DNA from: CAYPAV01 sp964408805
Lineage (GTDB): Bacteria; Pseudomonadota; Alphaproteobacteria; UBA8366
NCBI GenBank assembly: GCA_964408805.1
Contig: CAYPAV010000001.1
Location: 62,001 to 126,000 of the forward strand
DNA: 64,000 nucleotides
Direction: 5' to 3'
Shown in pieces: positions 56,597 through 64,000 of the stretch (position 1 is its first letter; every line of letters starts with the position of its first letter). The notes beneath the pieces are model-generated. The model was not told where the DNA came from. It searched no databases and saw nothing but the letters and a program-made list of their open reading frames with translations. The translations under genes were made by a program, and so were the position numbers.

Positions 56597-57477
56597 GACG
56601 ACGCCTCCTCTTCATCCGCCGGCACGGCGTCGACGTCCGGCATCGGGGTCGGATAGGCGCCGATGATCGAGACGCGATCGACACTGTCGCGCCCGCCGAG
56701 CGCCTCCAGCCGCGGATCGTCGGGGGTTATGAATCCCTCCACCTCGGCGTAATGCAGCCAGGCGTCTTCCTTCCGGGAGGCATGAAAGCTGGATTTAAAG
56801 CCGGTGCTTTCCAGCAGTTCGCCGACCCCCCCGCGACTGAGATTTTCGGGTGACTCGACGACCAGAACCGAATGATCGTCACCCGTCGGTTCCGCCGAAA
56901 TTCGTCCGATGGCGAGCGCATCCGGTGCATCCCCTTGCCCGCCGCGCGCATTGCCGCGGCCGAAGAACGGCATGCGGTAGACCACTTGCGGCGCGTCGAC
57001 CACGCAGAGGCTGGTCCACCAGGATCCGGAATCATCCTCGGTCGGATAGGGAACCACGCCAAGCGTCGCCGCCCCTTCGAAGACCTGTGCGACGACGTCG
57101 CGCGGGCTCGCGTGCAATGTCATGGGCGTACGGCTTCCGAACTGGTCCCGCGCCAAGTCCCAACAGCCTTGTTCGTCCTCGGCCGCGAAGACGGCAATCT
57201 TGTATTCCGGCATTTCCATCCGCGTGATCGACGCGATCACCTCGCGCCAGATCCGCAACAGGGCGCCGGCGGGAAACGCCCCCTTATGGCCCGCCGCGAG
57301 CCGGCGCAGGATCACCGCCTCGCGGCCGGGGCGAACGCGCTCGATATCGTCCCGCGCCTTGATCGCGGCAATCTCGCTCGCCAGCGCACCGCGCCGCATG
57401 ATCAGCTCATGCAGTTGGGTATCGATCGAGTCGAGTTCGATGCGTAGATCGTCGAGCGTTCGTGGTCTAGCGGTCAT
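56593..57477 (-). CDS. Chorismate mutase with degenerate prephenate dehydratase-like domain
   Basis: 294 residues. The N-terminal AroQ-type chorismate mutase (about 1-95) has LDSIDTQLHELIMRR. The rest looks like the prephenate dehydratase fold (KIAVFAAEDEQG onward) plus an ACT-like region, but the catalytic TRF motif is not found. The second half may be regulatory, or the protein may be a mutase only. First gene of the operon; ATG 57477. Confidence 0.8.
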   Translation of the reverse strand: MTARPRTLDDLRIELDSIDTQLHELIMRRGALASEIAAIKARDDIERVRPGREAVILRRLAAGHKGAFPAGALLRIWREVIASITRMEMPEYKIAVFAAEDEQGCWDLARDQFGSRTPMTLHASPRDVVAQVFEGAATLGVVPYPTEDDSGSWWTSLCVVDAPQVVYRMPFFGRGNARGGQGDAPDALAIGRISAEPTGDDHSVLVVESPENLSRGGVGELLESTGFKSSFHASRKEDAWLHYAEVEGFITPDDPRLEALGGRDSVDRVSIIGAYPTPMPDVDAVPADEEEASS

Positions 57478-57510
57478 TCTATTCGCAAGGTCCAGGGAAA
57501 ATGCCGGGTA

Positions 57511-57539
57511 CTACTACGGCTTTGGTCATGATAAATCAA
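57511..57539 (-). promoter_or_regulatory. Candidate promoter of the chorismate mutase operon
   Basis: On the minus strand TTGATT (57539-57534), 17-base spacer, TAGTAG (57516-57511). The -10 is weak. The leader would be about 27 bases. Confidence 0.35.
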
Positions 57540-57547
57540 AGAAAACG

Positions 57548-57577
57548 TTGACAGGCGCGCGACTTGACCCCTTATTA
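57548..57577 (+). promoter_or_regulatory. Promoter of metX-metW
   Basis: Consensus TTGACA (57548-57553) with TTATTA (57572-57577) after an 18-base spacer, and an AT-rich stretch just upstream. Confidence 0.5.
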
Positions 57578-57624
57578 CCGCGCCCCGAACCGCGCAAACG
57601 GAAGGGAATCCCAAGGGACACCAA

Positions 57625-58791
57625 ATGTCGGTGCAACAGGTATCGAGCAGCCCCACCGCGACCCTCCCGGGACACCGCATGGTCCTGGGCGAGAGCGAGA
57701 AGCTGCGCCTTGATTCCGGCATCGAATTCGGCCCTTTCACCATCGCCTATCAGACCTATGGCGAGCTCAATGCCGACAAATCGAACGCAATTTTGGTCTG
57801 TCATGCCCTGACGGGCGACCAGTTCGCCGTCGAACCACATCCGGTTACCGGCAAACCCGGCTGGTGGGAGACGATGGTCGGGCCCGATCTGCCATACGAC
57901 ACCAACCGCTATTTTGTCATCTGCACGAACGTGTTGGGCGGTTGCATGGGCACGACGGGCCCGCGCGAAATCAACCCGGCGACGGGCAATACCTGGGGAC
58001 TTGAGTTTCCGGTCATTACGATCGGCGACATGGTGCGGGCCCAGCGGATGCTGATCGACGCCATGGGGATCGAGAAGCTATTCTGCGTTACCGGCGGATC
58101 GATGGGCGCGATGCAGGTTCTGGAATGGTGCGCGCGCCATGGCGACCGGGTGTTCGCGGCGGCGCCCATCGCGGGCTCGGCCCGCCATACCGCGCAGAAC
58201 ATCGCCTTTCACGAAGTCGGCCGCCAGGCGATCATGGCCGACCCCGATTGGCGCGGCGGCGACTACGTCAATCAGAACGTGGTTCCCGAGCGCGGCCTCG
58301 CGGTGGCGCGCATGACGGCGCATATTACCTATCTTTCGGAAGCGGCACTGCATCGGAAATTCGGCCGCAACCTGCAGGACCGGTCCGCGCTCAGCTATGG
58401 CTTCGATGCGGATTTTCAGGTCGAGAGCTATCTTCGTCACCAGGGCATGTCCTTCGTCGAGCGCTTCGACGCCAACGCCTATCTCTACATCACCCGGGCG
58501 ATGGACTATTTCGACCTTGCCGCCGAACATGGCGGTCAGCTCCAACGCGCCTTCGAGGACACCAAAACGCGCTTCTGCATCGTTTCGTTCAGCAGTGACT
58601 GGTTGTTCCCGACCGCGGAGAACCGCGCCATCGTGCATGCGTTGAACGCGGCCGCGGCCAATGTGAGTTTCGTCGAGATAGAAAGCGACAAGGGACACGA
58701 CGCCTTTCTCCTGGACGAGCCGGAGCTCCGCCGCGTGATCAGCGGCTTCCTGGAAGGCTGCGCCGAACACCGCGGGCTCGTGACGAGATGA
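57625..58791 (+). CDS. metX: Homoserine O-acyltransferase, MetX family
   Basis: 388 residues. Alpha/beta hydrolase with nucleophile Ser159 in GGSMGAMQ, Asp in FSSDWLFP and His in KGHDAFL. Acylates homoserine for methionine synthesis. Acetyl versus succinyl use cannot be read with certainty. ATG 57625; overlaps metW by four bases. Confidence 0.94.
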   Translation: MSVQQVSSSPTATLPGHRMVLGESEKLRLDSGIEFGPFTIAYQTYGELNADKSNAILVCHALTGDQFAVEPHPVTGKPGWWETMVGPDLPYDTNRYFVICTNVLGGCMGTTGPREINPATGNTWGLEFPVITIGDMVRAQRMLIDAMGIEKLFCVTGGSMGAMQVLEWCARHGDRVFAAAPIAGSARHTAQNIAFHEVGRQAIMADPDWRGGDYVNQNVVPERGLAVARMTAHITYLSEAALHRKFGRNLQDRSALSYGFDADFQVESYLRHQGMSFVERFDANAYLYITRAMDYFDLAAEHGGQLQRAFEDTKTRFCIVSFSSDWLFPTAENRAIVHALNAAAANVSFVEIESDKGHDAFLLDEPELRRVISGFLEGCAEHRGLVTR

Positions 58792-59411
58792 CCGAGGCCC
58801 TTCCGATATTGCGGCGCGACCTGCAGCTCATCGCCGATATGATCGAGGAAGACAGTCGACTGCTCGATGTCGGTTGCGGCGACGGCGCCCTGCTCGCCTG
58901 GCTGAACCGGCGCAAGAACGTCGACGGACGGGGAGTCGAACTGAGCATGGAGGGTGTCCGCGCCTGCGTCGGCAACGGCCTCTCGGTGATTCAGGGCAAT
59001 GCCGATACCGATCTCAAGGATTACCCGTCGGATGCCTTCGACTACGTCGTCCTGAGCCAGACCCTACAGGCGACGCGAAATCCGAAGGCGGTGATCGAGG
59101 AGATGATCCGGATCGGCCGGCGCACCATCGTCTCGTTTCCGAATTTCGGGTATTGGCAGGTCCGCCTGCACCTTCTCTTGCGGGGACGCATGCCGACGAC
59201 CCGCGCGCTGCCGCACGAGTGGTTCGACACGCCTAATATTCATCTCTGTACGATTCGCGATTTCTATGACCTTTGCGTGCGATCGAGTGTGGTGGTCGAC
59301 CGGGCGGTCGCGTTCGACAGCGCGGCACGCCCGCTTTCCTTCGCCGCCGACGGTGTGTTCGCGAATCTGTTCGCGGCCCAGGCGCTCTTCGTCCTGCGCC
59401 GCCCGGACTGA
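58788..59411 (+). CDS. metW: Methionine biosynthesis protein MetW
   Basis: 207 residues. SAM-methyltransferase-like start LLDVGCGDGALL and the ELSMEGVRACVGNGLSV segment characteristic of MetW, which works with MetX in many proteobacteria. Coupled to metX. Confidence 0.93.
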   Translation: MTEALPILRRDLQLIADMIEEDSRLLDVGCGDGALLAWLNRRKNVDGRGVELSMEGVRACVGNGLSVIQGNADTDLKDYPSDAFDYVVLSQTLQATRNPKAVIEEMIRIGRRTIVSFPNFGYWQVRLHLLLRGRMPTTRALPHEWFDTPNIHLCTIRDFYDLCVRSSVVVDRAVAFDSAARPLSFAADGVFANLFAAQALFVLRRPD

Positions 59412-59430
59412 CCGATCCGAAATAGATGGG

Positions 59431-61500
59431 TTAGCCGGCCGCCGCCAATTTCCGGCGGCGAATCCGCACCCAACCAAGACCGATGGCGAGAATGGCAACG
59501 CCAAGCGGCACCAACCCGACATTCGCGAAGCTCAACCAGTTGCGAAGCGCATCTATGTCCTTGCGCAGCTCGAGCCGAACCTGACGCAAAGATTTCCGGG
59601 TCGCGAGAAGCTCGTCCGTGAACTTCCCGACTTCCGCCTGCTGTGCGGTGCTCAGTTTCTTCGGCGGGCCGCCGGCCTTCCCTTGCAGGGCGACAAGCTT
59701 CTTCTCCAACGCCCCGAGCTGGCGGATCAACCCCTGTTCCTTCGATTTGAATTTCTGCTGCGCGGCCAGGCGCATGTCGCGAACACGGGTGAAGGGTCGG
59801 CGGGCGGACCCCCGGCTACGCAGGCTGATCAAGTCGCTGGAGCCGGAAAGGTTTTCCAGGGAATTCAGGACAAAATCGCCATTATTGGCGAACGGGACCT
59901 TGAAGCGGCGGCCGAAAAATTCCCGCGTTTGAACCCAGAAACTGTTGGAGAGCATATCCGAATCCGCGACCAGGATAACGTTGAGCGGCGCCCGTGATTT
60001 CGCGACATGGGGTTTCCATTTCGGCTTTTCGGGCGCCGTCTTCGCCTTTGCCTTCTTTGCCGGCTTCGCCTTGGCCTTGGCGCCGGTATCGGTTCCGGCC
60101 TTCGGATCCGTCTTCTTCGCTTTCGCGACCGGCTTCTTCTTGGGGTCAACCTTCTTCTTGGGGTCAGTCTTCTTCTTGGCTGGTTTTTTCTTGGCGGGCT
60201 TTTCCAGGGCGGCCTTCCGGTCCTCGGGCGGGCCCTTGGGGAACGCCGTCTCGACGACGCCCGAGAGCCGCGCCGCCAGGATCCGACGTTTATCCGAGGG
60301 CTTGAAACGCTCGACCATGCCCTGGATGTCGGGCGGATTCTTGGAGATATGCTTGACGTCGATCATTTGCGACGCCTTGGTCGTCCAGATCAGGGGTTCG
60401 AGGCTGACCGCCGCCTTCTCCTTCACCGTCACCGCGCCGGAGCTTGCCATGTTGACCGCCTGGAGGTTCGCGGTCACCAAATCCTTTGTCGAGATATTGG
60501 CCCGCTTCAACGACAGCCAGGTCACGTAGGGCGCCGGGATCAGCTGATCGGCGCTGCCGGCATTGACGAGCCGCGCCAGCTTGATGTCGCCGGCAACCTT
60601 CTTGCCGTCGACCGCGACACCCCATTTGTCGAAGAGACGCTTTAGATTCGAGGATTCAGGCACCGCGCCCACGGTAAACCGCTGGCTGCCTGCGCCTTCA
60701 TTATAGGGATCGACGAAGATCAGCGCCTTGCCGCCCCGCATCAGATACTGATCGACGGCGTAGAGCCCTTCATCGTCGAGCCGGGCCGCATGGGCCAGCA
60801 CGAGAACGTCGAATTCGTCCTTGATCTGATTGGCGAGGAATATCTGCGTCACGTCGAAGCGTTCGCGCAACTGTTCGATGATCGCCCATTCCTTGGTCGG
60901 CAAGCCCTGCATCTGCGCCCTAAAATCGCCGAACATCGGTGCCCGGGTCCAAACGCCGACCAGAGGCTTTTTCGGATTCTGCAGCTTGCTGACGAGGCGA
61001 ATCAGATCGTATTCGAGGAACCGATCGCGATCCGGCTGGAGGATCGGCATGACGGCGCTTGTACCGCCAATCTCGCCGACCAATCCGAAATAGACCTTCT
61101 CGCCGCTTTCATCCACGGGGACACCCTGCAGGCCGGCGCTGACCACCTTGTCCTCCAATTCGGAGTAAGGTTCGGGGTCGCGCTCGACGAAGATCAAATT
61201 GCCGTTCGATGCGTCGGCGAACTCGTTCAGCAGATCGCGCACCCGGGCCGAGTGAAGCCCGTAGGGCGGTGCCACTTCGCCGAGCTGCCGCGAGTAGTAG
61301 AGTGTCAGGGTCATCGGTTTCGAGAGCGACTTCAGGATATTGCGCGTCCCCTTGGAGAGGGTGAACAGCTTGTCCTGCGTCAAGTCGACCCGCGCCCCGC
61401 TCAACGACGAGGCGACGAGGTTGATGATGACGAATCCCGCGACCGCCACCGCGGCGACCGCCGCCGCACCTCGTCGATTGTCAAACATGCCGGCAATCAT
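59431..61500 (-). CDS. gldG: Gld-type ABC exporter auxiliary protein with lysine-rich insert
   Basis: 689 residues. N-terminal membrane helix (13-31), GldG-like periplasmic domain (to about 420), then a Lys/Ala/Pro-rich segment (about 424-495), more of the GldG domain, a helical coiled region and a C-terminal helix (about 660-682). GldG works with GldA and GldF, encoded just upstream. In gliders these drive motility; here a general export role is likelier. The lysine-rich part includes 18-bp DNA repeats (60133-60168 and a partial third). Confidence 0.82.
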   Translation of the reverse strand: MIAGMFDNRRGAAAVAAVAVAGFVIINLVASSLSGARVDLTQDKLFTLSKGTRNILKSLSKPMTLTLYYSRQLGEVAPPYGLHSARVRDLLNEFADASNGNLIFVERDPEPYSELEDKVVSAGLQGVPVDESGEKVYFGLVGEIGGTSAVMPILQPDRDRFLEYDLIRLVSKLQNPKKPLVGVWTRAPMFGDFRAQMQGLPTKEWAIIEQLRERFDVTQIFLANQIKDEFDVLVLAHAARLDDEGLYAVDQYLMRGGKALIFVDPYNEGAGSQRFTVGAVPESSNLKRLFDKWGVAVDGKKVAGDIKLARLVNAGSADQLIPAPYVTWLSLKRANISTKDLVTANLQAVNMASSGAVTVKEKAAVSLEPLIWTTKASQMIDVKHISKNPPDIQGMVERFKPSDKRRILAARLSGVVETAFPKGPPEDRKAALEKPAKKKPAKKKTDPKKKVDPKKKPVAKAKKTDPKAGTDTGAKAKAKPAKKAKAKTAPEKPKWKPHVAKSRAPLNVILVADSDMLSNSFWVQTREFFGRRFKVPFANNGDFVLNSLENLSGSSDLISLRSRGSARRPFTRVRDMRLAAQQKFKSKEQGLIRQLGALEKKLVALQGKAGGPPKKLSTAQQAEVGKFTDELLATRKSLRQVRLELRKDIDALRNWLSFANVGLVPLGVAILAIGLGWVRIRRRKLAAAG
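60133..60180. repeat. 18-bp tandem repeat coding DPKKK units
   Basis: Two copies and a partial third of CTTCTTCTTGGGGTCAAC-type units (minus-strand coding) give the DPKKK repeats of the GldG-like protein. The array could vary in copy number between strains. Confidence 0.7.
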
Positions 61501-61519
61501 ATTCGGCCGCTCCTATCCA

Positions 61520-62257
61520 CTAGCTACTGGCCTTGCTGCGCTCGACGGCGACGCCGTTGAGAAACAGAAACAACGCGATCACCGAGGCGAAATACACCAG
61601 ATCCCGAAGATCGAAGATGCCGCGCGCGATCCCGCGGTAGTGATCCGAGAAGCTCAACGAGCGCAAGAAATCGACGACCCAGCCGGGCGCCCATTGGTTA
61701 AATGCGTTCAGCACCACCGAGGTGCCGGCGGCGATGAGGAGAAAACAAATCGCCGCGGTGACGACGAAGGCGATCACCTGGTTCTTCGTCAAGGCCGAGA
61801 CGAAGGACCCGACCGCGAGAAATCCACCGGCCATCAGGAAACTGCCGATATAGGCCGCGAAGATGACCCCGTTATCCGGATCGCCGAGATAGTTGACGGT
61901 GATCCAGATCGGAAAGGTAAGCGCCAACGCGATCCCCGCGAAACACCAGGCGGCGAGGTACTTGCCGAGAATGGCGCCCGTCAGCGTGACCGGCAGGGTC
62001 ATCAGGAGCTCCACCGTGCCGGTCCGCCGCTCCTCCGCCCAAAGCCGCATCGAGATCGCCGGGATCAGGATCAGATAGAGCCAGGAATGGAACATGAAGA
62101 AACCGGAGAGGCTGGCCTGATTGGCATCGAAAAATGATCCGGCGAAGAAGGTCAGCGCACCCGCCAGGGTTAGGAAAATAACGATGAAGATGTAAGCGAG
62201 AGGGGTGGCGAAATAGCCCGCCATCTCGCGGCGAAAGACGATCCGAATGTTGCGCAT
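61520..62257 (-). CDS. gldF: ABC-2 type permease, GldF-like
   Basis: 245 residues from ATG 62257, with GGGGGAG seven bases upstream. Six transmembrane helices, ABC-2 family. The ATPase is encoded directly upstream and the GldG-like protein downstream. Substrate unknown. Confidence 0.88.
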   Translation of the reverse strand: MRNIRIVFRREMAGYFATPLAYIFIVIFLTLAGALTFFAGSFFDANQASLSGFFMFHSWLYLILIPAISMRLWAEERRTGTVELLMTLPVTLTGAILGKYLAAWCFAGIALALTFPIWITVNYLGDPDNGVIFAAYIGSFLMAGGFLAVGSFVSALTKNQVIAFVVTAAICFLLIAAGTSVVLNAFNQWAPGWVVDFLRSLSFSDHYRGIARGIFDLRDLVYFASVIALFLFLNGVAVERSKASS

Positions 62258-62262
62258 CAACT

Positions 62263-63180
62263 CTACTCCCCCGCCGTTATCTCGCGGAAGACGTCGTCGA
62301 GACGGCCGCGTTCGACATGGATCTCGTCGAACGCCACCGCCTTTTCACGAAGCGCCGATCCGACCGCCTCGACCACCGACTCGCCATTTTGCGACCGCGC
62401 CATGATCAGATCGGCGTCGACGGTCTCGACCTCGGCTATACCCGCGAGACCCGTAACCACCGCCGTCGCCGCCGCGACGTCCTTCGCCCGGACCATGACC
62501 GCGTTGTGCCAGGCCGACCGCCGGAGCAACTCCTCGGGCGTGCTGTCCGCCACGACGCGGCCTTTGGCGATGATCACCGCGCGTGCGCAGACCGCCTCGA
62601 CTTCTTCCAGAATATGGGTCGAGATAATAATCGCCTTCTCCCCCGCCATCCCCCGGATCAACTCGCGAACCTCGTGCTTTTGATTGGGATCGAGACCGTC
62701 CGTCGGCTCGTCGAGGATGAGCACTTCCGGATCGTGCAAGAGGGCCTGCGCCAGGCCCAGGCGCCGCTTGAACCCCTTAGAAAGCGTGTCGATCGGTTGC
62801 GCCATGACTTCGCCGAGCTGCGTCATCCCGACCGAGCGATCGATCCGCTCCTGCGCCGCGGCGCCGTCATAGCCCCGCACCCCGGCGATGAATTGCAGAA
62901 AGGTCGTCGGCGTCATGTCGGGCCACATCGGCGCCCCTTCGGGCAAATAACCGACCCGGCGCTTGACCTCGATCGAGTCTTCCAAGACGTCGAAGCCGAC
63001 GACCCGCGCGGTACCGGCGGTCGGCCGCAGGAAGCCCGTGACCATTTTCATCGTCGTCGATTTGCCGGCCCCGTTCGGTCCCAAGAACCCGAGAACCTCT
63101 CCCCGTTCGACGGACAAGCTGATGTCGTCGACCGCCGTAATCGGGCCGAATTGCTTCGTCAGATGATCGATTTCGATCAT
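62263..63180 (-). CDS. gldA: ABC transporter ATP-binding protein, GldA-like
   Basis: 305 residues. Walker A GPNGAGKST, an altered signature (LSKGFKRRLG) and Walker B VLILDEP, then the D-loop. ATP-hydrolysing partner of the permease. GAGGA precedes ATG 63180. First gene of the three. Confidence 0.92.
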   Translation of the reverse strand: MIEIDHLTKQFGPITAVDDISLSVERGEVLGFLGPNGAGKSTTMKMVTGFLRPTAGTARVVGFDVLEDSIEVKRRVGYLPEGAPMWPDMTPTTFLQFIAGVRGYDGAAAQERIDRSVGMTQLGEVMAQPIDTLSKGFKRRLGLAQALLHDPEVLILDEPTDGLDPNQKHEVRELIRGMAGEKAIIISTHILEEVEAVCARAVIIAKGRVVADSTPEELLRRSAWHNAVMVRAKDVAAATAVVTGLAGIAEVETVDADLIMARSQNGESVVEAVGSALREKAVAFDEIHVERGRLDDVFREITAGE

Positions 63181-63300
63181 GGTATTCCTCGTTGATCTTC
63201 TTCGTGTTCGGCCCCGTCGGCCATTGCACGACGCCCGATTTAATTAATTTTCATGGATTTACAAGAGATATTCCCAACGGCGGCCGTCGGATCGGCCAAT

Positions 63301-63750
63301 CTATTTCCCATGGGCTTCGATGGCTTCCTTCAATTCGTCGAATTGCTCGCAGCCGAAGGTACAGATGTCGTCAAGGCGTTTGAGATGCTTCTTGGCGCCC
63401 TCGAGATCGCCGAGGCGGAGATAAAGTTCGCCGATATATTCGTGTGCGTCACGGTGCTTGGGATCGATCGACAGGGCCTTCATATAATGCACCATGGCAT
63501 CGTCGAGCTTGTCGGTCTTGCGTTCGCTATAGGCCAGAAGATTCCAGGCATCGGCGTTTTGCGGCTGCGCCTTGACCACCGCCTTCAAGAGCGGCACCGC
63601 CCCCGAATAGTTCTTGTCCTTCACCATTGCTCGCGCCGTTCGCATTTCCTTCAACTCGGTCGAATTCGAGGAGCTGTCCGAACTCATGGCCAGCGCCGGT
63701 CCCGCCGCCAAAAAGACCCATGCCGCGATAACCGTCATAAAATTCTTCAT
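63301..63750 (-). CDS. Periplasmic TPR protein with CxxxC tail
   Basis: 149 residues from ATG 63750, with AAGGA upstream. Signal peptide (1-21, ending ALA), two to three TPR units (about 47-127) and a C-terminal DDICTFGCEQFDELKEAI segment with Cys130 and Cys134. The cysteine pair could form a disulfide or bind metal. The function is unknown. Separate from the Gld operon by 120 bases. Confidence 0.75.
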   Translation of the reverse strand: MKNFMTVIAAWVFLAAGPALAMSSDSSSNSTELKEMRTARAMVKDKNYSGAVPLLKAVVKAQPQNADAWNLLAYSERKTDKLDDAMVHYMKALSIDPKHRDAHEYIGELYLRLGDLEGAKKHLKRLDDICTFGCEQFDELKEAIEAHGK

Positions 63751-63947
63751 TCCGCGATCCTTCGTGTCGGTTGCGCCAATTAGGCCTGCCCTTCCAAGTT
63801 GATACTTAGGCGGTCCGACCGGTTTATGGAACAAGTTTCTCGCCGTCCCGCGACACGTCGATATCGGCTATTGGCGTCCCGCATCCAAGGCATTAGCATC
63901 CCGCCGCCATATACCGCCTTTGCCACAAACCGTCCTGGAACACCGTC

Positions 63948-64000
63948 ATGAGCATCGAAACCGTCGCGATCATCGGAGCCGGCACCATGGGGTCCGGCAT
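63948..64000 (+). CDS. 3-hydroxyacyl-CoA dehydrogenase, 5' fragment
   Basis: Seventeen codons and a partial one reach the window edge. The NAD-binding start IIGAGTMGSGI is that of 3-hydroxyacyl-CoA dehydrogenases. The rest lies outside. Confidence 0.7.
   Translation, partial: MSIETVAIIGAGTMGSG

Noticed and set aside
57541..57620. Possible SAM-II riboswitch upstream of metX
   Set aside because: SAM-II elements are common before metX or metA in alphaproteobacteria and a GGCGCG/CGCGCC stem is present, but the conserved loop and GCTAAA pseudoknot strand are not found. A TTGACA promoter explains the region better.

Overview
The window reads as chromosomal DNA of a GC-rich alphaproteobacterium, probably of the Rhodospirillales/Kiloniellales type. 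The grounds are gene content and order: argH-lptM-lysA-DUF4175, a zinc-ribbon protein divergent from ftsEX followed by a DUF218 protein and plsC, a chorismate mutase-hisC-prephenate dehydrogenase operon next to metX-metW, a HIG1-domain protein beside a PduO adenosyltransferase, and DUF2125. This is inference from synteny; no rRNA is present to confirm it. I found no tRNA, rRNA, CRISPR array, insertion sequence, phage gene or replication origin. Genes are densely packed and many overlap by 1-4 bases (ATGA or GTGA), so most operons look translationally coupled.

Layout. 1-84 is the start of uppP, divergent from gltD-gltB (479-6467), the two subunits of NADPH glutamate synthase. A glutathione S-transferase with a probable leaderless mRNA follows, then a secreted TPR protein (minus) divergent from an SDR-like reductase and a secreted alpha/beta hydrolase. 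A minus-strand pair (alpha/beta hydrolase and SAM-fold protein) is divergent from two LPS-type glycosyltransferases (GT4 and GT9). 13487-23844 is a translation block: thrS, infC (ATC start), then, after three inserted metabolic genes (carbamoyltransferase, enoyl-CoA hydratase, atypical SDR), rpmI-rplT-pheS-pheT.

23892-29368 is accessory: a J-domain protein, an SDR gene broken by one in-frame TGA, a minus-strand catabolic operon (TauD-type dioxygenase, FMN-dependent 2-hydroxyacid oxidase, MFS transporter) and an unrecognised protein with an internal duplication. lepA follows, then several small membrane proteins, a Nudix/DUF4743 protein, a HIG1 protein, a PduO cobalamin adenosyltransferase and an unknown Rossmann-like protein. 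34875-37534 is etfB-etfA-hbd, electron transfer and beta-oxidation under a near-consensus promoter. Next are a thioredoxin-like protein, argH-lptM-lysA-DUF4175, the zinc-ribbon protein against ftsE-ftsX-DUF218-plsC, and a B12-dependent ribonucleotide reductase.

49815-53426 is a coupled minus-strand operon of ChaC glutathione cyclotransferase, a small HD alarmone-type hydrolase and a large MscS-family channel, which looks like a stress-response unit. The right end holds a DUF2125 protein, the aromatic/histidine aminotransferase operon, metX-metW, a Gld-type ABC exporter (ATPase, permease, auxiliary protein with a lysine-rich insert), a periplasmic TPR protein and the first 53 bases of a 3-hydroxyacyl-CoA dehydrogenase.

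Most of the window is ordinary core metabolism. The items most worth a second look are the ChaC/alarmone hydrolase/channel operon, the internally duplicated protein at 28835-29368, the J-domain protein with an upstream ribbon-helix-helix-like segment, the 36-residue membrane protein with its own terminator, the lysine-rich insert in the Gld protein, and the two SDRs with missing catalytic residues.
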